Assembly (NCBI GenBank): GCA_052090825.1
Contig: JBQDBK010000010.1
Span: forward strand, 1-64,000
DNA from: JBQDBK01 sp052090825
GTDB lineage: Bacteria; Bacillota; Clostridia; Tissierellales; Peptoniphilaceae
Reading direction: 5' to 3'
DNA length: 64,000 nucleotides
The notes below the pieces were generated by a model, which was not told the DNA's origin, made no database searches, and was given only the letters and a program-made list of their open reading frames with translations. Numbering within the stretch: position 1 is the first letter of the stretch; each line of letters starts with the position of its first letter. Shown here piece by piece: positions 36,226 through 43,624 of this stretch. Position numbers and translations under genes: made by a program.

Positions 36226-36913
36226 AACCTACTCCAAAATCCGTGTTTTCATATAGAAAATCTATTCTAGAATCATCTTTTAAATAACCATATTTATTTA
36301 TAAACCACTTTATAAGTTCCTCATCTCTTTTTACATCTGTAGAATTTTCTACAAATATATTGATTGTTGCCCACTTAAAATGATTTTTTATTATTTCCAT
36401 ATCCCTATCTATCATTTCTTTAGTTTGCCCTTTTATTCCAACTAATAGGCATGGAGAATCAAAATATTTTTCTACTTCTTTATAGTCTTTAAATTTTGCA
36501 TTTTTTTTAAGTACTTCTTCTCTAAAAAAATTATCAAAAGTTTCTACACCCGTTTTGAACAATACCTCAATTTCTTCAAAAAAATTTTTAATCTCACTTA
36601 GCCTATCTTTATACTTATAATGAGCCTCAAATACTAATATTTTTATATCTTTTTCCTTGCAGATATCTCTTATGTCTTGTAGGGTTTCTAAGGGTAATTC
36701 AAATACTGAGCCTGAGTTAATCACTTCTAAGCTCTTGTACTTTCCAGTAACTTTTCCCAAAACTTTTTTATTCTCTTTAACCGCATTTTCTATATCTCTA
36801 CTATTATCTTCTATATAATCACAAAAAGTACACTTCCCCCAAAAACATGGCCTTCCTATCAATAATACAATTTCTCTTTTAAATTTTTCTTTTATCTCAC
36901 TATACCTAATCAA
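36224..36913 (-). CDS. Radical SAM protein, possible QueL-type queuine lyase
   Basis: 229 aa, a minimal radical SAM TIM barrel. The cluster-binding cysteines are in GRPCFWGKCTFCDY (C-x5-C-x2-C by count from the first Cys, unless a neighbouring Cys is used). It has no SPASM or other accessory domain. It overlaps the ECF S component gene by 4 bases. In Clostridioides difficile a radical SAM lyase (QueL) next to an ECF S component (QrtT) recovers preQ1 from queuine; size, partner and the preQ1-like leader upstream fit that role. The function is inferred from context, and the spacing of the cysteines should be checked. Confidence 0.55.
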   Translation of the reverse strand: MIRYSEIKEKFKREIVLLIGRPCFWGKCTFCDYIEDNSRDIENAVKENKKVLGKVTGKYKSLEVINSGSVFELPLETLQDIRDICKEKDIKILVFEAHYKYKDRLSEIKNFFEEIEVLFKTGVETFDNFFREEVLKKNAKFKDYKEVEKYFDSPCLLVGIKGQTKEMIDRDMEIIKNHFKWATINIFVENSTDVKRDEELIKWFINKYGYLKDDSRIDFLYENTDFGVG

Positions 36914-37440
36914 TAATTAATCCTCTTTATTACGCTCTTTACTACATAAAATGACAATATTCTATCTGCTAATTCCATAAAATATTGTATTATAAAAACT
37001 GAAAAAGCTTCATTTAAACCTAAATTTATAAATAATCTAACTATTATGGAAGATCCACTTGAAGTAACTCCTCCAAATATATAACCAGCTATAATAGCTC
37101 CTAAGATAGCCCCTGGAAGAACAGCTAAAGTCATGGCTGGTATTGTCCCTAATTTTTTAAAAACACCCTTATCCAAAAAAATACCAACTACACTTATCAT
37201 AATCATACCTGTAGGTGCAAAAGGTAAGGCATAAGGGTCAAATAACATAGTTACTAGACAAGAAGATACAAAAGCAGATGATACTGCTATCTTCCAACCA
37301 AACATCATACATATCATCATAGTTCCGATATGATCTAATAATAGTGGGACCTTAGTACTTACTGCTATAAAGGCTCCTATTATATTTATAGCTATACAAA
37401 TACCTATAAAAGCAACATCTCTTGACTTAATTTTTGACAT
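36910..37440 (-). CDS. ECF transporter S component, possible queuosine-precursor (QrtT-like) importer
   Basis: 176 aa, about six membrane segments and no soluble domain. The start MSKIKSRDVAFIGICIAINIIGAFIA is typical for S components, which bind a vitamin-like ligand and join a shared EcfAAT module encoded elsewhere. The ATG at 37440 has AGGAGG 8 bases upstream; the AGGAGG also forms the 3' arm of the leader hairpin. Coupled to the radical SAM gene by a 4-base overlap. Ligand assignment (queuine/queuosine) rests on the partner gene and leader. Confidence 0.65.
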   Translation of the reverse strand: MSKIKSRDVAFIGICIAINIIGAFIAVSTKVPLLLDHIGTMMICMMFGWKIAVSSAFVSSCLVTMLFDPYALPFAPTGMIMISVVGIFLDKGVFKKLGTIPAMTLAVLPGAILGAIIAGYIFGGVTSSGSSIIVRLFINLGLNEAFSVFIIQYFMELADRILSFYVVKSVIKRINY

Positions 37441-37548
37441 AAAAAAACCTCCTAAATTTTTAGGAGAACTCAACAAATAAAATAAGCGCCCTGATTTTTT
37501 TATACTTGGAGTTCTCAAACAAGTCCCTTAAAGGATTTAACTGGGCAA
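37441..37548 (-). ncRNA. Candidate preQ1-I-like riboswitch and attenuator
   Basis: Minus-strand leader. A 5-bp stem ACTTG/CAAGT (37520-37524 with 37504-37508) closes an 11-base loop TTTGAGAACTC and is followed at once by an A-rich tail ATAAAAAAATCA; the loop TGA can pair with the tail TCA, the architecture of preQ1-I aptamers. Expression platform: the loop GAGAACTC (37509-37516) is fully complementary to GAGTTCTC (37464-37471), which overlaps the 5' arm of a terminator CTCCTAAA/TTTAGGAG (37449-37466) followed by seven T and containing the Shine-Dalgarno sequence. Confidence 0.55.
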
Positions 37549-37553
37549 GACAC

Positions 37554-37582
37554 ATTATAGCAAAAAAACAACTTTCAAACAA
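37554..37582 (-). promoter_or_regulatory. Promoter of the qrtT-like/queL-like unit
   Basis: A -10 TATAAT (37554-37559) with a -35 TTGTTT (about 37577-37582) at 17 bases. Transcription would begin just ahead of the candidate riboswitch. Confidence 0.6.
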
Positions 37583-37609
37583 GTAATTACTTTTTATGTT
37601 TAAATATAA

Positions 37610-37642
37610 AAAGTTTAGCTTTGATTTGCTAAGCTAAACTTT
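37610..37642 (-). terminator. Terminator of the CPBP protease gene
   Basis: Inverted repeat AAAGTTTAGCTT/AAGCTAAACTTT with a 9-base loop, adjoining the stop codon at 37645. Confidence 0.75.
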
Positions 37643-37644
37643 AA

Positions 37645-38355
37645 TTAAAAGATTCCTGAATTTTTTAGGTATAAGACCAATAATAGTATTAAAAAATCAT
37701 ATATTACATGAATTAAATAAGATAAGGCTAAATTTTTTCTCCAAACGTAAGCAGAACTTATAGCAAATCTAATTAAAGAAATAACTACTAAACTTTGAAA
37801 TAGATTATAATTATAAGTTGGCAAATGTAGAGCTCCAAAAATTATAGAGCTTATAATCCAAGCTGCAATTATTGCCATTATTCTGTTATAATATTTAAAT
37901 TTATTAAATATAAATAAAAATGGTAGAACAAATAATATCTCTTCTACAAATAATTGGACTATCATAATTATAAATAGTTTTAATATATTATCATTATTAA
38001 TGACCCCAGTTATTGGATTTTCAACCATATTAGTTTTACTTACTAATATAGATACCAAAATCCCAATAAAATAAGTTGAAAATAAAACAAAAATAATTAT
38101 AAATAAGTCTTTTATTTCTAAAGGTTTTATTAATTTTTTAAACCATTTCTTATCTAAAATAAATAGAGAACTTATACTAGATACAATAAAAATCCCATAG
38201 GATATAAGTGGATTTTCTAAATTTGTTATTGTTGTTAATAAAAATCCTCCAAATAAAAGTAGCATTGATAAAATCCATCTTGTATTGGATATATCGTCAA
38301 AGGGAAAATCTGTATAATCTTTAATTTTTATTAAATCTTTTTCCACAATAATCAC
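37645..38355 (-). CDS. CPBP family intramembrane metalloprotease
   Basis: 236 aa with about seven membrane segments. The Abi/CPBP motifs are present: EEILFVLPFLF (motif 1 Glu-Glu), FGALHLPTYN (motif 2 His) and HVIYDFL (motif 3 His). In Gram-positives such proteins process CAAX-like or bacteriocin-related substrates and are often linked to self-immunity; no bacteriocin gene was seen nearby. It stands alone, with terminators on its downstream side. Confidence 0.85.
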   Translation of the reverse strand: MIIVEKDLIKIKDYTDFPFDDISNTRWILSMLLLFGGFLLTTITNLENPLISYGIFIVSSISSLFILDKKWFKKLIKPLEIKDLFIIIFVLFSTYFIGILVSILVSKTNMVENPITGVINNDNILKLFIIMIVQLFVEEILFVLPFLFIFNKFKYYNRIMAIIAAWIISSIIFGALHLPTYNYNLFQSLVVISLIRFAISSAYVWRKNLALSYLIHVIYDFLILLLVLYLKNSGIF

Positions 38356-38422
38356 TTCCTAAAACATATATTTTTATTAAGAGATAAGTCTATTTTAGTA
38401 TAAGTAAAGAAAATTATTTACA

Positions 38423-39289
38423 TTAACTAAGAAAGCTTATCTTAAAACCTATAAATAAAGTAGTTAGATTAGCTAGTATCCCATATATAATTCTTGTAAG
38501 CTTTGTCTTTTCTTTTATATATTTTAAATATATATTTGTTTCAAAAATAATTATAAGTATCTCCATTAAAATAAAAGTAGTTAGAGCTGCCATCATCCCA
38601 TAATAGAGATTTGTAAATAAAATTCCTATATTTAATATTACCTGAGTTAATATATTAACTTTTAATATTAATTTTCCAGATCCTTTAAAGCTAAATCCAA
38701 ATAATAGAGCCAGCCCTAGTTCAATAAATAAAGTTAATAGAAGCCTCCCTATAAAATTAATGGTCATATCCTTAATAGGAATAATTTCTTTCACCTTTCC
38801 AATAGAGTATAAAATGTCTCCATCTAATTTTTCTCCCTCTAAATTAAATTCAACTATGGAATTAAAATGTTTACTATTAATTTGGTCTGATATAATTAGG
38901 GTTTTATCTTTAGTTAGAATAGCTATTTTAAATTTCTCAGGTGTTCCTACATAAGAAAATTTATGGGAATAAGTATTATCCTTATCTTTTGTACCCTTTA
39001 GCTCTCCAAGAAGTGGCAGTCTTGTACCTTTTAAAAGAGCAGGATGGTATCCCCGCTTGTCTTCATAGTTATATAAGCTCTCTAGACTTTCTTTTTCTCC
39101 TTCACTTAACTCTTTATTTAAGTATTCACTTTTATCTTTAACTAAGAGGTCTAAATAGTAGTCCCCTTCTATTCCACTTACTATAATTTCAAGTGATGGT
39201 TTTGGACCAACATCTGCCCTTACTATATTAGGAGTAGTGATAATAGTTAAAAAGAAAATTAGGGTGAAAATATATTTTTTAAACCTCAT
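38423..39289 (-). CDS. Exported hypothetical membrane protein
   Basis: 288 aa, family not recognised. Signal peptide (about 1-25, cleavage after VRA), extracellular domain of about 150 residues beginning DVGPKPSLEI, then four closely spaced membrane segments at the C terminus. The ADVGPKP start after the signal is a pattern I have seen in exported Clostridiales proteins of unknown role. It lies 35 bases after the secreted protein gene at 39325-39915 and is probably cotranscribed, so the two may act together at the membrane surface. Confidence 0.7.
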   Translation of the reverse strand: MRFKKYIFTLIFFLTIITTPNIVRADVGPKPSLEIIVSGIEGDYYLDLLVKDKSEYLNKELSEGEKESLESLYNYEDKRGYHPALLKGTRLPLLGELKGTKDKDNTYSHKFSYVGTPEKFKIAILTKDKTLIISDQINSKHFNSIVEFNLEGEKLDGDILYSIGKVKEIIPIKDMTINFIGRLLLTLFIELGLALLFGFSFKGSGKLILKVNILTQVILNIGILFTNLYYGMMAALTTFILMEILIIIFETNIYLKYIKEKTKLTRIIYGILANLTTLFIGFKISFLS

Positions 39290-39324
39290 AAGATCAGCTC
39301 CAAAATAAATTTAAATTAATTTTT

Positions 39325-39915
39325 CTATAAAAATTTTAAGCTTATGGCCTCCACATAGCTTATATTCTTAAATCTTTCAGTATCAAAATAATTTGATAAA
39401 CTATAGGCGGGAATAAAGTTACCCTTATTATATAAAAAAATTCCCACTGGTAGATCCTTATTTATTTCTATTCTGGTAGAATCATCTAGAAATAATTTAG
39501 CACTTGCAAGTACATTATTATCGTTGATGTGAGATTGGAGATTAATTGTAAACTTAGAATCAGTTAAGATACTAGCCTCTATTAAGCTTTTATCTTCTTT
39601 TATTAATATAGAAAGATAGCCTTCTTCTTCTTTAATTCCCCATTTTTTATCTAAACTAACTTCAGTGTCAGATATAGTCTCCCAATTTCCATCTTTATTT
39701 AATTTAGATAATGTAAGTAAAAGTTTTTTAGCTTTTTTAGGTGGTTTAAAGGACATAATTTTAGCTTCTCTTTCTAAATTAAGTAAATTTAAAATTAATT
39801 TATCATCCTTGCCTAATTTATAGGACTTAACTATACCCTTATCAATCAAACTGGAAGAACCCACTAACGTAAAAAATATAGATATACTTAAAATACTTAT
39901 CAAAAACTTTTTCAT
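39325..39915 (-). CDS. Secreted or membrane-anchored hypothetical protein
   Basis: 196 aa, family not recognised. A hydrophobic signal or anchor covers about residues 4-22. The rest is a lysine- and leucine-rich beta-rich domain without cysteines. Precedes the exported membrane protein gene by 35 bases and follows the Xre regulator gene by 42 bases. No function is proposed. Confidence 0.65.
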   Translation of the reverse strand: MKKFLISILSISIFFTLVGSSSLIDKGIVKSYKLGKDDKLILNLLNLEREAKIMSFKPPKKAKKLLLTLSKLNKDGNWETISDTEVSLDKKWGIKEEEGYLSILIKEDKSLIEASILTDSKFTINLQSHINDNNVLASAKLFLDDSTRIEINKDLPVGIFLYNKGNFIPAYSLSNYFDTERFKNISYVEAISLKFL

Positions 39916-39957
39916 AATTTCACCCTCAATATATCAATTAAAGAAATATTTTTTAAC

Positions 39958-40161
39958 TTAATCCTCTTCAAAATAAAATAAGTCTTCAACACTAGTATTA
40001 AATACTTTTGCAATATCCATGGCCAATTTCAAAGATGGATTATATTTCCCACTTTCCAAGTGTACAATAGTTTCCCTTCTAACTCCAACTAGTTCAGCTA
40101 ATTGACTTTGTTTATATCCCATTTTCTCTCTATATTCCTTAACCTTAGTCTTAAGCTCCAT
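39958..40161 (-). CDS. Small Xre-type helix-turn-helix regulator
   Basis: 67 aa, a lone HTH_3 domain: KVKEYREKMGYKQSQLAELVGVRRETIVHLESGKYNPSLKLA region, ending VEDLFYFEED. The ATG at 40161 has GGGG 6 bases upstream. It overlaps the preceding membrane protein gene at its start. Such YozG/Cro-like mini-regulators paired with a small multi-pass protein are widespread in Firmicutes. The complex palindrome in front of the membrane protein gene is the probable binding site. Confidence 0.85.
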   Translation of the reverse strand: MELKTKVKEYREKMGYKQSQLAELVGVRRETIVHLESGKYNPSLKLAMDIAKVFNTSVEDLFYFEED

Positions 40162-40162
40162 T

Positions 40163-40579
40163 TTAAACCCCTTTATTATCCATAATAACAAAGATTATAG
40201 TCCTTATTATAGAAATAGCGAGTACACTTAAAATAAGTATCCAGCCAACTAAGGAAGGATTTACAGTCGATACATGTCCTACAATAGCTAGACCAAATGC
40301 TAATAGTATTGTTGAAATTATTAAAATCTTCATGCATATAGAGTCGCACCTTTTTAAATTATTTTCTGCCATTTCATCAACATTATCTGTCTTATATTTA
40401 TGCATTCTAATTTCTTGGAATACAAAGAATCCAAACAAAAATACTCCTAACAAAAATTGAACTTTTACATAATAGTCTTTCCAATCAGTTCTTGCCCACA
40501 TCCAATAGTATGATGCAAGCATTAAGGCATATACTATTTTTGTAGCCACTAATTCTTTTAATGACACTTTTTTTCTCAT
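40163..40579 (-). CDS. Small multi-pass membrane protein paired with the Xre regulator
   Basis: 138 aa, four membrane segments, with a cytoplasmic loop HKYKTDNVDEMAENNLKRCD between the second and third. I do not recognise a named family with confidence; DUF3796/DUF6442-type proteins look similar and occur next to tiny Xre regulators. First gene of the pair, behind a promoter covered by an extensive inverted repeat. RBS AGGTAAAA. Confidence 0.7.
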   Translation of the reverse strand: MRKKVSLKELVATKIVYALMLASYYWMWARTDWKDYYVKVQFLLGVFLFGFFVFQEIRMHKYKTDNVDEMAENNLKRCDSICMKILIISTILLAFGLAIVGHVSTVNPSLVGWILILSVLAISIIRTIIFVIMDNKGV

Positions 40580-40590
40580 TTTTACCTCCG

Positions 40591-40632
40591 AATGTTACAT
40601 ATTTGTAACTTATGTTATAAATATGTAACATT
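40591..40632 (-). promoter_or_regulatory. Large operator-like inverted repeat over the promoter
   Basis: Perfect 14-base arms AATGTTACATATTT (40591-40604) and AAATATGTAACATT (40619-40632), with further GTTACA/TGTAAC half-sites inside. A -35 TTGACT at 40643-40648 and a -10 CATATT at 40620-40625 place it over the start region, as expected for a repressor site. Confidence 0.65.
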
Positions 40633-40703
40633 AAAGAATTATAGTCAAGAAAAAGTTATAAATAATTAACTTTTACATTCCAACTGGGTAAATTTCTAGA
40701 AAT

Positions 40704-40734
40704 AAAAGCAGTAGCTTATTAAACTACCGCTTTA
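40704..40734 (-). terminator. Terminator after a decayed gene
   Basis: Stem TAAAAGCAGTAG/CTACCGCTTTA with a 9-base loop and a TTTTATTT tract on the minus strand. No intact gene precedes it. Confidence 0.7.
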
Positions 40735-40746
40735 TTATTTCTTATC

Positions 40747-41090
40747 CTACTCTTGAATTATTTGAAACTTCACTTTCAAACATTGCAAAACTGTCTTTAT
40801 TCCGTCTTCATACCCTATATCAAATAACATTCCATAAGAGATATATCCAAACATCACTCTAGATTTTAAGTTACAACAAATAAAAGCTATTTATTTTCCT
40901 CTTGCTTTGGATTTTTATGTTTATCTTTCATTACACAAAGGATTGTCCTTGCTTCTTATTCGACTAAAACTAGTGTCACTTTTACTAAAGTATCTAACTC
41001 TTCTATATCTTATAACTCAAGTATCCTTACACAACTTATATCAAATTTATCAAGGTCCTTTATAATGATTTTTTGGTTCTAGCATAACAT
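40747..41090 (-). pseudogene. Decayed coding remnant of unknown family
   Basis: This gene-less 340-base stretch reads on the minus strand as protein-like pieces broken by stops and frame changes. An upstream piece contains DLDKFDISCVRILEL, ELDTLVKVTLVLVE and KDKHKNPKQEENK. The last piece is an open 35-residue reading at 40747-40854 (MFGYISYGMLFDIGYEDG and on). A proper terminator follows at 40704-40734. I cannot name the ancestor. Confidence 0.4.
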
Positions 41091-41129
41091 TTTCTCTTTT
41101 TAGTCAAGCTTTATATCATTATTTATACA

Positions 41130-41163
41130 AATAAAGTCCTATAGAATCCTATAGGACTTTATT
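41130..41163 (-). terminator. Terminator of the amino-sugar PTS operon
   Basis: Perfect stem of 15 pairs, AATAAAGTCCTATAG/CTATAGGACTTTATT, with a 4-base loop, directly after the ptsI stop codon. Confidence 0.85.
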
Positions 41164-41170
41164 ATCATTT

Positions 41171-42850
41171 TTACTTGTACTCTTTTAATTTTTCTTCAAT
41201 TTCATCCCTACTATGAATATTTTTTAATTCCTCAGAAATTTTTTTACAGTTCTCATAATTAGAATTTCTTATAATATTTTTAATGCTTGAAACACTTGAT
41301 GAACTAACACTAAATTCATCTAATCCCATACCAAGTAACATCTTACAAGCTTTTTCATCACTTGCAAATTCTCCACACATACCAACAATTATGCCTTCCT
41401 TATGTCCTGCTTCAATTATTCTTTGTATAGCATGTAGCACAGCAGGGTTATAGGAATCATAAAGGTAAGCTACTTTTTCATTACCTCTATCTGCAGCCAA
41501 GATATATTGAGTTAAATCATTTGTTCCAATGGAGAAAAAGTCCACATGTTTTGCAAAAGATTCAGCTTCCATTACTACTGCTGGGGTCTCAACCATTATA
41601 CCTACTTTAATATTTTCGTCAAAGGATATGCCCTCTTCTTTAAGCTCTAATTTACATTCTTCTAAAACTTTATTTGCCTCAAAAAGTTCTTCAAGGGAAA
41701 CAATCATAGGATACATTATACTAAGTTCTCCAAAAGCACTAGCTCTTAATAAGGCTCTTAGTTGGTCTTTGAACATTTTCTTCATGGATAGCTGCAATCT
41801 TATTGCTCTAAATCCTAAAAATGGATTTTCTTCCTTATCAAAGTCATAATAGGATAAATCTTTATCTCCACCTATATCTAGCGTTCTTATTATAACTTCT
41901 TTTTTACAAATTTCTACTGCTTTTTTGTATATTTTAAACTGTTCTTCTTCTGTTGGAAAATGATCACTTTCCATATATAAGAATTCTGTCCTGAAAAGTC
42001 CTATACCATCTATATGAGCTTTAACTGCTTTTTCAACATCTGATATATTCCCTACATTAGCATATACTAAGGCTCTTTTTCCATCTTCTGTTACAGCATC
42101 CTTAGATGCATTTTTATTTATTTCTTCTAACTTTTTAGAGAATTCACTTTTAATATCTTGATATTTTTTTACAGTAATTTCATCTGGCTCTATTATAAGA
42201 TTTCCATCTAAACCATCAATTATTATTAGATCTCCATCCTTAACCTTATCTAAAATTTCTCCAACTCCAACTAGGGCTGGAAGATTTTTATTTCTTGCCA
42301 TTATTGAAACATGGCCCGTAATACCTCCAATTTCTGTTGCAAATCCACGAACCTTTTCAAAATCCATGCTTGCAGTATCTGAAGGCGCTAAATCATGGGC
42401 TATTACTATAACTTCTTCTTCTAAGGATGATAGATCTTGAAATTTTTCACCCTGCATAGCAAAAATCAACCTTTGATATATATCCTTTATATCATCAGAT
42501 CTTTGCTTCATATATTCATCATCCATAGATTCAAATACCATTACAAATTCATCAATTGTATTTTTTAAGGCAAGTTCTGCATTTTGTTCAAGTTTGATTT
42601 TATCTTCAACTGAAGTTTTTAAAGCTGGATCTTTAACCAACTGCATATGCCCTTGAAATATTTCATTAGAGATAGCTAAATCTTCTAGATCTGAAAGAAC
42701 TTTCTCCACAGCTTCTTGAAATAATGTTTGTTCTTTCTCTACTCCTAAGGATTCTCTATCTGAAGGAAGTAAAATTTTCTTTTCATATTTATATGCCTTT
42801 CCTATGGCAATTCCTTTAGATGCTGATCTATCTACCGAAATCTTCTTCAT
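41171..42850 (-). CDS. ptsI: PTS Enzyme I (phosphoenolpyruvate-protein phosphotransferase)
   Basis: 559 aa, full length. Starts PTS phosphotransfer by taking phosphate from PEP on His180 (GGITGHVSIMARN) and handing it to HPr. The PEP-binding barrel has the GLFRTEFLYM, MVETPAV and FSIGTNDLTQY motifs, and catalytic Cys in VGMCGEFASD. It is the last gene of the sugar operon, 17 bases after ptsH. Having Enzyme I and HPr in a substrate-specific operon is unusual and suggests a PTS made only when this sugar is used. Confidence 0.94.
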   Translation of the reverse strand: MKKISVDRSASKGIAIGKAYKYEKKILLPSDRESLGVEKEQTLFQEAVEKVLSDLEDLAISNEIFQGHMQLVKDPALKTSVEDKIKLEQNAELALKNTIDEFVMVFESMDDEYMKQRSDDIKDIYQRLIFAMQGEKFQDLSSLEEEVIVIAHDLAPSDTASMDFEKVRGFATEIGGITGHVSIMARNKNLPALVGVGEILDKVKDGDLIIIDGLDGNLIIEPDEITVKKYQDIKSEFSKKLEEINKNASKDAVTEDGKRALVYANVGNISDVEKAVKAHIDGIGLFRTEFLYMESDHFPTEEEQFKIYKKAVEICKKEVIIRTLDIGGDKDLSYYDFDKEENPFLGFRAIRLQLSMKKMFKDQLRALLRASAFGELSIMYPMIVSLEELFEANKVLEECKLELKEEGISFDENIKVGIMVETPAVVMEAESFAKHVDFFSIGTNDLTQYILAADRGNEKVAYLYDSYNPAVLHAIQRIIEAGHKEGIIVGMCGEFASDEKACKMLLGMGLDEFSVSSSSVSSIKNIIRNSNYENCKKISEELKNIHSRDEIEEKLKEYK

Positions 42851-42867
42851 CTCATCACCTTTTTTCT

Positions 42868-43131
42868 TTATTCTCCAAGTCCACTTTCTATGGCTTCCGC
42901 AATAGTTTGAAGATCTGCCTCTTCATTTTCCCCTTCAACTTCTAATATTATCTTATCCCCTTTTTTTATCTGAGCGGATAATATATTCATCATACTTTTA
43001 GCGTTAATCCTATTATTATCTTTTACTAAAGTCACTTCGGAACTTACACTTTCTGCAACTTTAGTCAATTGACCTGCAGGTCTTAAGTGTAGTCCTGTAG
43101 CATTTGTTATTGTAATTTCTTTAGATTTCAT
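42868..43131 (-). CDS. ptsH: Phosphocarrier protein HPr
   Basis: 87 aa. Active-site His15 in NATGLHLRPAG and the regulatory serine Ser46 in INAKSMMNIL are both present, so it can in principle take part in HPr kinase-dependent carbon catabolite control as well as sugar uptake. It sits between the EIIA and Enzyme I genes (8 and 17 bases away). Confidence 0.94.
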   Translation of the reverse strand: MKSKEITITNATGLHLRPAGQLTKVAESVSSEVTLVKDNNRINAKSMMNILSAQIKKGDKIILEVEGENEEADLQTIAEAIESGLGE

Positions 43132-43139
43132 TTTTCCTC

Positions 43140-43568
43140 CTATATTCCATCTGAAGATGTCTCTTCTTTGTTCACTATTTCATATTTTGTTATTGCTCCT
43201 TGAGCTTCTTTTAAAATTTTATCTATATCATCATCCATATTTTCAGAAGCTTTTGTTATAGAAGCTATATATAACATAGCAAAGTTCATCCCTGATATAA
43301 CTCTTGTATTTTCATCTTCTTCAAAATTCATAACCGCTCTAGAAAAAGGTGTACCTCCAACTAAGTCTGTAATAAATATAACTTTTTCATATCCTTTTTC
43401 TTTAAGTTTTTTATAAGCTTCTTTTAAATTATTATCTAATTGGTCATAGTTTTGACCTTCAAGATAATCTACAATTTCTACATTTTCACTTTCGCCAGTT
43501 ACAAATTTAACTGCACTATATAATCCACTTGAAAATTTATTGTGGGCTGTTACAACTATTCCGTACAT
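43140..43568 (-). CDS. PTS mannose-family EIIA component
   Basis: 142 aa, cytoplasmic. Phosphorylated by HPr at His9 (MYGIVVTAHNKFSSG). VIFITDLVGGTPF is the family signature. It donates phosphate to the EIIB encoded upstream. It is separated from EIID by a 13-bp perfect hairpin that lacks a T tract in the operon direction. Confidence 0.92.
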   Translation of the reverse strand: MYGIVVTAHNKFSSGLYSAVKFVTGESENVEIVDYLEGQNYDQLDNNLKEAYKKLKEKGYEKVIFITDLVGGTPFSRAVMNFEEDENTRVISGMNFAMLYIASITKASENMDDDIDKILKEAQGAITKYEIVNKEETSSDGI

Positions 43569-43592
43569 AAAACACCTCTATTTCTATATTAG

Positions 43593-43621
43593 ACAAGTCA
43601 ATGACAATGTCATTGACTTGT
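43593..43621. other. Perfect hairpin between EIID and EIIA genes
   Basis: 13-bp arms ACAAGTCAATGAC/GTCATTGACTTGT with a 3-base loop. In the operon direction it is followed by CTAATATAG, not T residues, so it is more likely an mRNA-stabilising or processing hairpin than a terminator. A T tract exists only on the plus-strand side. Confidence 0.7.
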
Positions 43622-43624
43622 TTT

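Noticed and set aside
37441..37548. preQ1-II or TPP riboswitch for the S-component leader
   Set aside because: The conserved preQ1-II 3' segment and the TPP CTGAGA core are both absent; the stem-loop plus A-rich tail is closer to preQ1-I.
43593..43621. Hairpin after EIID as the end of the PTS operon
   Set aside because: No T tract follows in the operon direction and EIIA, HPr and EI continue closely downstream.
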